Shown here: piece after piece, positions 58,780 through 64,000 of the stretch
Layout of the letters: every line of letters starts with the position of its first letter
Numbering within the stretch: position 1 is the first letter of the stretch
From: DATDEW01 sp046590205
Lineage (GTDB): Bacteria > Bacteroidota > Ignavibacteria > Palsa-1295
Direction: 5' to 3'
Assembly (NCBI GenBank): GCA_046590205.1
Contig: JBKJTT010000007.1
Span: forward strand, 97,324 to 161,323
DNA length: 64,000 bases
Position numbers and translations under genes: made by a program
The notes under the pieces: generated by a model
The model's input: the letters and a program-made list of their open reading frames with translations, nothing else
The model's database searches: none
Told to the model about the DNA's origin: nothing

Positions 58780-59686
58780 CGAACTTCGTCAGGTTATCAA
58801 GGGCAGCGTCACCGAGAACAAACCGCTTGCACCATTCACGACGTTCCGAATTGGTGGGAATGCAAAGATATTTGTTGAGCCGGAATCAGTCGATGATATT
58901 ATTGCTATTCAAGCGTTCGTCAAAGAACACAACCTCCCTTTTTTCATTTTAGGCAACGGCTCCAACGTGCTCATCTCTGATGAAGGTTGGAATGGTGTTG
59001 TCATGAACCTCGAAGATGGATTCACGTCGCTTGAATATTCCGATGGCATCATCTATGTAGGCGCAGGGATGAAGATGGCGATCTTCGTTGACTTTTGTAT
59101 TAAAAATCATCGCAAAGGAGTAGAGATGCTTGCAGGTATCCCAGCAACCCTCGGCGGAGCGGTATGGATGAATGCAGGGTGTTATGGTGGTGAGATCGCA
59201 GATACCATTACCGAAGTTGAACTTGTAAAAAATGGTAAGCACGTATGGACGACGAAAGAAGAATGTGATTTTCGTTATCGTCATTCAGGGTTTGGTAAAG
59301 ATGATATTGTTATTGGTGCAAAGTTCAAGATGGATGAAGGTGATTCGGCCGAACTTCGCGAGATAAAGCTCAAGCACTTAAAGCATCGCAATGAAGTCCA
59401 GCCGGTGAATATGCCGAACTGCGGATCGGTCTTCAAAAACCCAAAACCACTTTTTAGCGCAGAACTCATTGAGTCTGTCGGGCTTAAAGGTACAAAGATC
59501 GGTGGAGCACAAATAAGCATGAAGCATGCGAACTTCATCACGAATCTTGAGGGTGCTTCAGCAGAAGATGTGATTGCACTTATCAATCTTGAACGCAAAA
59601 CAGTTTTTGACGAAACAGGTATCACACTTGAACCTGAAGTACAGCTCATCGGATTTCGTGAGAATCCGGTACTACCTCTACCCTAA
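58766..59686 (+). CDS. murB: UDP-N-acetylenolpyruvoylglucosamine reductase
   Basis: 306 residues from a GTG at 58766, short type II form. FAD-binding signatures: FTTFRIGGNA, FILGNGSNVLISDEGW and GIPATLGGAVWMNAGCYGGE; the C-terminal part has PNCGSVFKNP with the catalytic Ser region and the Glu near the end (LEPEVQLIGF). It reduces UDP-GlcNAc-enolpyruvate to UDP-MurNAc, the committed step of the pathway; murA is not in the window. Its start overlaps the end of the DUF429-like gene by 14 bases. Confidence 0.95.
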   Translation: MSQANELRQVIKGSVTENKPLAPFTTFRIGGNAKIFVEPESVDDIIAIQAFVKEHNLPFFILGNGSNVLISDEGWNGVVMNLEDGFTSLEYSDGIIYVGAGMKMAIFVDFCIKNHRKGVEMLAGIPATLGGAVWMNAGCYGGEIADTITEVELVKNGKHVWTTKEECDFRYRHSGFGKDDIVIGAKFKMDEGDSAELREIKLKHLKHRNEVQPVNMPNCGSVFKNPKPLFSAELIESVGLKGTKIGGAQISMKHANFITNLEGASAEDVIALINLERKTVFDETGITLEPEVQLIGFRENPVLPLP

Positions 59687-59749
59687 CTTTCCTTACTGAA
59701 TTTCATTTCTCGAAGAAGATGCTTCTCTCCTTATAATTAACGAGAGAGA

Positions 59750-60724
59750 ATGCAACTGCACATCAATAGACCGGGCAAGGACGAGCCGCTTCGCGGCGGA
59801 TATGCCCCTGCACATAGTGCAAAGCCGCTCGATGAGTTCGACGATACACTTCGTCAGGAAACACTTCCTGATGAAGAGTTTTCGTACGAAGAAGAAGAGC
59901 ATGGCGGATGGCGTTCATCGCGTAGCATTGCATTAGCTACGTTTCTCGGCGCGATCATTCTCGTTGGTGCGATAATCTACTTTGCTTCTGATTTCAGCTC
60001 AAGCGAGAAACTTGCTCATATCAGAGTTGAAGGTAATCGTGCAGTATTAACGAGCGAGATATATGGACTTGCTTCTATCAACAAGAAAGAAGCGTTCTAC
60101 GAGATAGACCTGAAGCGCATTGAAGTGAAGGTTCATAAACATCCGCTTGTTCGTGATGTATCGATTCGCCGCGAGACGAATCCGAACACGATAGTGATCA
60201 CTATCGCTGAACGCGAGCCGCTCGCGCTGATAAGAACATCGAACGGCGAACCTGCGATCATTGATAGAGATCATAGACTCTTTTGGCCCAAGCGTATGAC
60301 GGGCTTGAAGAATCCGGATAAACTGATGGATGTACCACTATTATCGGGCGTATCAGAAAAAGATACAGCATCTCTTAAGGAGATGGCTCTGCTCGTTGAG
60401 AAGCTATCAGTACTGTCAGATAGTGCAATGTATGGTGACATCGGTGAACTCAAGAAGACACCGACGGGTGCATATGTCATCTATACAAACGAGACTCAAA
60501 CGCCGATATTCCTCGGCGGAGTGCGTGATGAAAAGTTTGAGACGACGCTTGACCGTGAGCGTATCGCATCAGGTGAACAAGATACAACGAAGCATTTCGA
60601 TAATCAGCTTGCGTTGCTTGCATCGCTCTGGAAAAAGCGGCTCAAGAACGAAATGCGAGTATCGCGAGCAACATATCTCGATGCGCGATTTAACGGACAG
60701 ATAATCGTCAAGCGTAAAGCATAA
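59750..60724 (+). CDS. ftsQ: Cell division protein FtsQ
   Basis: 324 residues: acidic cytoplasmic N-terminus (1-60), one membrane helix (about 62-83, IALATFLGAIILVGAIIYFA), a POTRA domain (about 88-158, LAHIRVEGNRAVLTSEIYGL...PNTIVITIAEREPLALI) and a periplasmic beta domain. It lies between murB and ftsA, the usual FtsQ position. FtsQ links the early and late division proteins. The N-terminal tail is longer than in most Gram-negatives. The ribosome-binding region contains GAGAGAG just before the ATG. Confidence 0.9.
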   Translation: MQLHINRPGKDEPLRGGYAPAHSAKPLDEFDDTLRQETLPDEEFSYEEEEHGGWRSSRSIALATFLGAIILVGAIIYFASDFSSSEKLAHIRVEGNRAVLTSEIYGLASINKKEAFYEIDLKRIEVKVHKHPLVRDVSIRRETNPNTIVITIAEREPLALIRTSNGEPAIIDRDHRLFWPKRMTGLKNPDKLMDVPLLSGVSEKDTASLKEMALLVEKLSVLSDSAMYGDIGELKKTPTGAYVIYTNETQTPIFLGGVRDEKFETTLDRERIASGEQDTTKHFDNQLALLASLWKKRLKNEMRVSRATYLDARFNGQIIVKRKA

Positions 60725-60746
60725 AGTGTATTAGAACTAACAGCGT

Positions 60747-62114
60747 ATGAACTACAACGAACAATCTTACGACAAAGCATCCATGACCTCGGCGCCGATG
60801 ATGGGTGTCCCGAGCAGTCTCGAACCAGGCAAGATCATTGTCGGGCTTGATATTGGCACGACGAAGGTCTGTGCTGTCGTGGCAGCTGTCTCAATGAAAG
60901 ACCAGCATACAATGACGATACTCGGCGTCGGAGCAGTACCTGCCGAAGGACTCTCTCGCGGCGTCGTGACGAACATCGAGAAGACTGTGCGCTCGATCGA
61001 GAAAGCTGTTGCACAGGCAGAAGCACAGTCAGGCGTGAAGATACGCGAAGTTGTCGTAGGCATTGCTGGTGATCATATCCAATCGCTCCAGACGCGTGGC
61101 ATCGTAACCATCTCTAACCATGAGAGAACAATATCGTCTGATGATGTAAAGCGTCTTGTCGAAGAAGCTCGCAAAGTGTACCTGCCTAATGACAGAAAAA
61201 TTCTCCATGTCATTCCGCAGGAGTATATCGTTGATGGGCAAGATGGCATCTATGAGCCGATAGGTATGTCGGGCGTTCGTCTGGAAGCTACAGTTCATGT
61301 TATTAACGGACTTGTTACCGCAGTACAAAATATCTATAACTGCGTTGAGCGTGCAGGGCTTCGCGTCAATGACATTGTTCTCGAACCACTTGCATCGAGC
61401 TTCGCTGTGCTTGATGAAGAAGAAAAAGAAGTTGGTGTAGCTCTCGTTGATATCGGCGGTGGGACAACAGACATTGCAGTCTTTGAAGAACAGACTATTC
61501 GCCACACGGCAGTTGTCGGCATCGCAGGACAAAAAGTTACCGATGATATTCGTAAAGGTTTGCAGATTCTCGGCGATCAGGCAGAGCGTCTGAAACGTGA
61601 ATATGGCTGTGCTGTTGTCTCTCATATTTTACGTGATGAGATAATCCAGTTGCCGGGTCTTGCAGGTCGCAAGCCGCGTCAGATAGAGCGTTCACTTCTT
61701 GCGCGAATTATCCAGCCGCGCATGGAAGAGATCTTGGAATTCGCTTACAAGGAAATCAAACGTTCGGGGTATGCCCGAAATATGGGTGCAGGTGTTGTGC
61801 TCACAGGTGGCGGCTCAATGATAAACAGTACTCGCGAACTTGCAGAAGCCATCTTCGATATGCCGGTAAAAATTGGCATGCCGATGGGCTTCGGTGCAGG
61901 ACTCGTGAAGGAAATAGAATCACCGGTCTATGCAACTGCAGTCGGGCTTGTGCTCTATGCATATAATAACCCGACGAATTCCCTACATTCATTCACAGAA
62001 GACCCTCGAGCTAAAGAAGCAGGGCAGGAAGAGTTTCTTGAAGACGTACACGAAAGCGATGACAAAAAACCAAACATCATCGGCAGAATGAAAGACTGGT
62101 TTGAACAATTATAA
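60747..62114 (+). CDS. ftsA: Cell division protein FtsA
   Basis: 455 residues. Actin-fold signatures: VGLDIGTTKVCAVVA near the start, DIGGGTTDIAVFEE in the middle, VLTGGGSMINSTRELAEAIF later; the C-terminal end KPNIIGRMKDWFEQL is an amphipathic membrane-targeting helix. FtsA tethers FtsZ to the membrane at the division site. It follows ftsQ by 22 bases and precedes ftsZ by 24. Confidence 0.96.
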   Translation: MNYNEQSYDKASMTSAPMMGVPSSLEPGKIIVGLDIGTTKVCAVVAAVSMKDQHTMTILGVGAVPAEGLSRGVVTNIEKTVRSIEKAVAQAEAQSGVKIREVVVGIAGDHIQSLQTRGIVTISNHERTISSDDVKRLVEEARKVYLPNDRKILHVIPQEYIVDGQDGIYEPIGMSGVRLEATVHVINGLVTAVQNIYNCVERAGLRVNDIVLEPLASSFAVLDEEEKEVGVALVDIGGGTTDIAVFEEQTIRHTAVVGIAGQKVTDDIRKGLQILGDQAERLKREYGCAVVSHILRDEIIQLPGLAGRKPRQIERSLLARIIQPRMEEILEFAYKEIKRSGYARNMGAGVVLTGGGSMINSTRELAEAIFDMPVKIGMPMGFGAGLVKEIESPVYATAVGLVLYAYNNPTNSLHSFTEDPRAKEAGQEEFLEDVHESDDKKPNIIGRMKDWFEQL

Positions 62115-62138
62115 TTTTTACGATAAGGAGTTACTACA

Positions 62139-63626
62139 ATGATCGAACTCGATACCAGAGAAGAATACGGGGCGCGGATTAAAGTTGTTGGCGTTGGCGG
62201 CGGCGGCTCGAACGCGGTGAACGCTATGATAGACCGCGGACTTGTCGGCGTGGAATTCTGTGTACTTAATACTGATGCCCAGGCGATAAGCTCTTCGCTT
62301 GCATCGGTCAGAATGCAGATCGGCAATACTCTAACTCGCGGCCTTGGCGCCGGAGCTAATCCTTCCATCGGCAAAAGTGCCGTCGAAGAAGATGAAGCCG
62401 AGATCGCAAGTTTGCTTGCCGGAAGCGACATGGTATTCGTTACCGCAGGCATGGGTGGCGGTACCGGTACAGGCGGCGCGGCTCCGATAGCTCGCATTGC
62501 AAAAGAACAAGGTGCGCTTGTTGTTGGTATCGTTACCAAGCCATTCGCGTTCGAAGGCAAACGTCGTTTGCGTCAGGCAGAAGAAGGCATCGAGCAGCTT
62601 CGCAAGTGTGTTGATACGCTTATCGTTATTCCTAATCAGAAGTTGCTTGCTCTCGTCGGGCAATCTACATCGCTTCTTGATGGCTTCGAGATAGCAAATC
62701 AAGTTCTCTATAATGCGACGCGTGGTATCAGCGAGCTTATCACCCGTCATGGGTATATCAATGTTGACTTTGCTGACGTTCGTACCATCATGACCGATAT
62801 GGGCGACGCTATCATGGGTGCTGGTATGGCAACAGGAGAGCATCGCGCATCGATCGCGGCGGAGAATGCTATCAGCTCACCACTCCTTGAAGGCGTTGAT
62901 ATCCAAGGCGCGCAGGGCGTGCTGGTTAATATCACAGGCGGAAAGTCGATGACACTCCTTGAAGTCAGTGAAGCAACGCAGATCATCCACGATGCGGCAG
63001 GCGATGATGCGAACATCATCTTCGGTGCTGTCATTGATGATTCGATGCATGAAGAGATCATGGTGACGGTCATTGCAACAGGGTTTAATAATAAGCCGAC
63101 CTATACCGGACTTGCATTCGGCGAAGATAAAAAAGTACCGTTCGTACCTGCCGAGGAGGCACTTGGTAATCGTGCTAAGCCGCGTGTCGAGCGTATGACG
63201 GCTCCGATGTCAATGGAAGAATATGATGAGCGTAAGAAGATGCTATCGGCTACGCAAGTAACTGAAGTCGAGGAGCCAATCGCTCTGCCGAAGGTGGAGC
63301 GGATGACATCTCGCGGAAATCTTACCGAGCGTGAGGACAAGAAGGATGCATTCGATCATCTCTCCGAAGGTGCATATCGTGCCAACTCCATCCGCCTGAC
63401 ACAATCAGATGATACGCTGCATATTCCGTCGGGTCCGCGCGACCTCAAGGAGTTCGATACTCCGGCATATTTGCGCCGAGGCATCTCCCTTCCGCCGATA
63501 GAATCGGAAGATGAGGAAGACGAAGTACCCGTCATGGCAGGCATGAGCTACGCCGAAGAACGTCAATCTCCAAAGCCGCCGGCACGAGATGACCGACCAA
63601 CGTTCTTACGGAAGATTATGGATTAA
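62139..63626 (+). CDS. ftsZ: Cell division protein FtsZ
   Basis: 495 residues. The tubulin-fold GTPase domain covers about 10-325, with KVVGVGGGGSNAVN and the G-box GGGTGTG at 106-112. A long charged linker (about 330-480) leads to the conserved tail DRPTFLRKIMD, which binds FtsA and other partners. The linker is longer than in E. coli. A good ribosome site (AAGGAG, 11 bases before the ATG) is present, one of the few in this window. It closes the dcw cluster. Confidence 0.97.
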   Translation: MIELDTREEYGARIKVVGVGGGGSNAVNAMIDRGLVGVEFCVLNTDAQAISSSLASVRMQIGNTLTRGLGAGANPSIGKSAVEEDEAEIASLLAGSDMVFVTAGMGGGTGTGGAAPIARIAKEQGALVVGIVTKPFAFEGKRRLRQAEEGIEQLRKCVDTLIVIPNQKLLALVGQSTSLLDGFEIANQVLYNATRGISELITRHGYINVDFADVRTIMTDMGDAIMGAGMATGEHRASIAAENAISSPLLEGVDIQGAQGVLVNITGGKSMTLLEVSEATQIIHDAAGDDANIIFGAVIDDSMHEEIMVTVIATGFNNKPTYTGLAFGEDKKVPFVPAEEALGNRAKPRVERMTAPMSMEEYDERKKMLSATQVTEVEEPIALPKVERMTSRGNLTEREDKKDAFDHLSEGAYRANSIRLTQSDDTLHIPSGPRDLKEFDTPAYLRRGISLPPIESEDEEDEVPVMAGMSYAEERQSPKPPARDDRPTFLRKIMD

Positions 63627-63893
63627 TGGTCTGTAAGTCATTATAATTCATTATACTAATTGTGCACCACACCGCTTTTGGCGGAAGCTGAAAGTATCAA
63701 GCTTAAAGCGTAAAGTGGGTGGAAAATCGATGGTGCTATAAGTTTACACATGGTTGTATGGTGGTTTGGTTGGAAGGAGTATAGTGGGACGGACTTTCAG
63801 TCCGTCCAATCTCATTGACGAAGTTCGACCTGCAAATATACGAAATCGGACCCACCTCCTGCAAGATGCTCGGGCAAAATACACTGTAACTCT
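63627..63893. other. Gap after ftsZ
   Basis: I see no gene here. It holds a short CCGC-TTTT-GCGG hairpin (63680-63693), the palindrome at 63787, and on the minus strand a promoter-like TTG-N21-TATATTTG (63833-63864) that would read back toward ftsZ. Confidence 0.6.
63787..63807. repeat. Palindromic repeat after ftsZ
   Basis: A perfect 9-bp stem, GGACGGACT and AGTCCGTCC, with a TTC loop (63787-63807). No T run follows, so it is not a clear terminator. It shares the core of the repeats at 35986 and 41756. Confidence 0.8.
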
Positions 63894-64000
63894 TTAAAAA
63901 TCAACAAGATAATCTTTAGGCATCTCTAAAATCGCTGTTTCTAATTCAATTTCGCCAATTTCCATGGGCACCCTCCGATTCTTGCAATCATTTCCTACTT
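63894..64000 (-). CDS. C-terminal fragment of an unknown gene at the window edge
   Basis: On the minus strand a frame enters at the right edge and ends at a TAA at 63894-63896. Its last residues read PMEIGEIELETAILEMPKDYLVDF. This could be the tail of a longer gene or, from an ATG at 63964 with a GGAGG before it, a 23-residue peptide. The window is too short to decide. Confidence 0.3.
   Translation of the reverse strand, partial: VGNDCKNRRVPMEIGEIELETAILEMPKDYLVDF

Noticed and set aside
1..64000. CRISPR arrays, tRNA/rRNA genes, prophage or complete insertion sequences
   Set aside because: No regularly spaced repeats, no cloverleaf-like or rRNA-like stretch, and no transposase or integrase was recognised on either strand.

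Overview
This 64 kb window looks like chromosomal DNA of a Gram-negative bacterium of the Bacteroidota/Chlorobiota side of the FCB group, most like Ignavibacteria or Kapabacteria; the exact lineage is inference. The signs are three secreted proteins ending in type IX secretion (T9SS) sorting domains, a TonB-dependent receptor with an N-terminal carboxypeptidase-regulatory-like domain, promoters of the Bacteroidota form (TTG, about 19-21 bases, then TAnnTTTG) in front of dnaB and mraZ, a diaminopimelate-type MurE, and an FtsI with C-terminal PASTA repeats. I saw no tRNA, rRNA, CRISPR array, prophage or complete insertion sequence.

Layout. 1-5 kb: the start of a two-domain oxidoreductase cut by the window edge, a secreted protein, an AT-rich patch with an Mrr-type restriction enzyme and a DUF2442/DUF4160 pair, then Uxs and Ugd, which together make UDP-xylose from UDP-glucose. 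4.9-5.25 kb: a non-coding stretch with an AT-rich block and a row of DnaA-box-like sites, a candidate replication origin. 5.25-9.9 kb: a bacilliredoxin, sigma-54 (rpoN), an MNT/HEPN pair, a NamZ-like exo-muramidase. 9.9-13.8 kb: dnaB-ridA-acyl-CoA dehydrogenase plus a 30-residue membrane peptide, opposite a peroxiredoxin. 13.8-16.4 kb: O-antigen ligase-like and Wzz-like proteins. 16.7-26 kb: three T9SS cargo proteins, a TonB-dependent receptor, a TetR regulator (with matching palindromic operators at both) and an ECF sigma factor. 26-33 kb: two methionine sulfoxide reductases B, ElbB, a KirBac potassium channel, and a large membrane iron-sulfur protein, mostly in one leftward operon.

33-41.3 kb: uppP, yidC, mnmE, mnmG and murQ. 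The yidC-mnmE-mnmG order is typical of origin-proximal DNA in many bacteria, and two parS-like palindromes flank mnmG, one of them containing its start codon. 41.3-43.1 kb: a TIR-TolB-like-TPR protein with a palindromic element inserted in frame at the linker.

43.5-63.6 kb: a nearly complete division and cell wall (dcw) cluster, all rightward: mraZ, rsmH, ftsL, ftsI, murE, murF, mraY, murD, ftsW, murG, a small membrane protein, murC, a DUF429-like protein, murB, ftsQ, ftsA, ftsZ. Two genes in it (55812 and 57694) are not standard members and are the best leads for undescribed envelope functions. With uppP, murQ and the NamZ-like enzyme, the window holds lipid II synthesis, lipid carrier recycling and part of MurNAc salvage.

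Start sites were moved from the longest open frame where a signal peptide, family length or an upstream terminator argued for it; those cases are noted in each entry.
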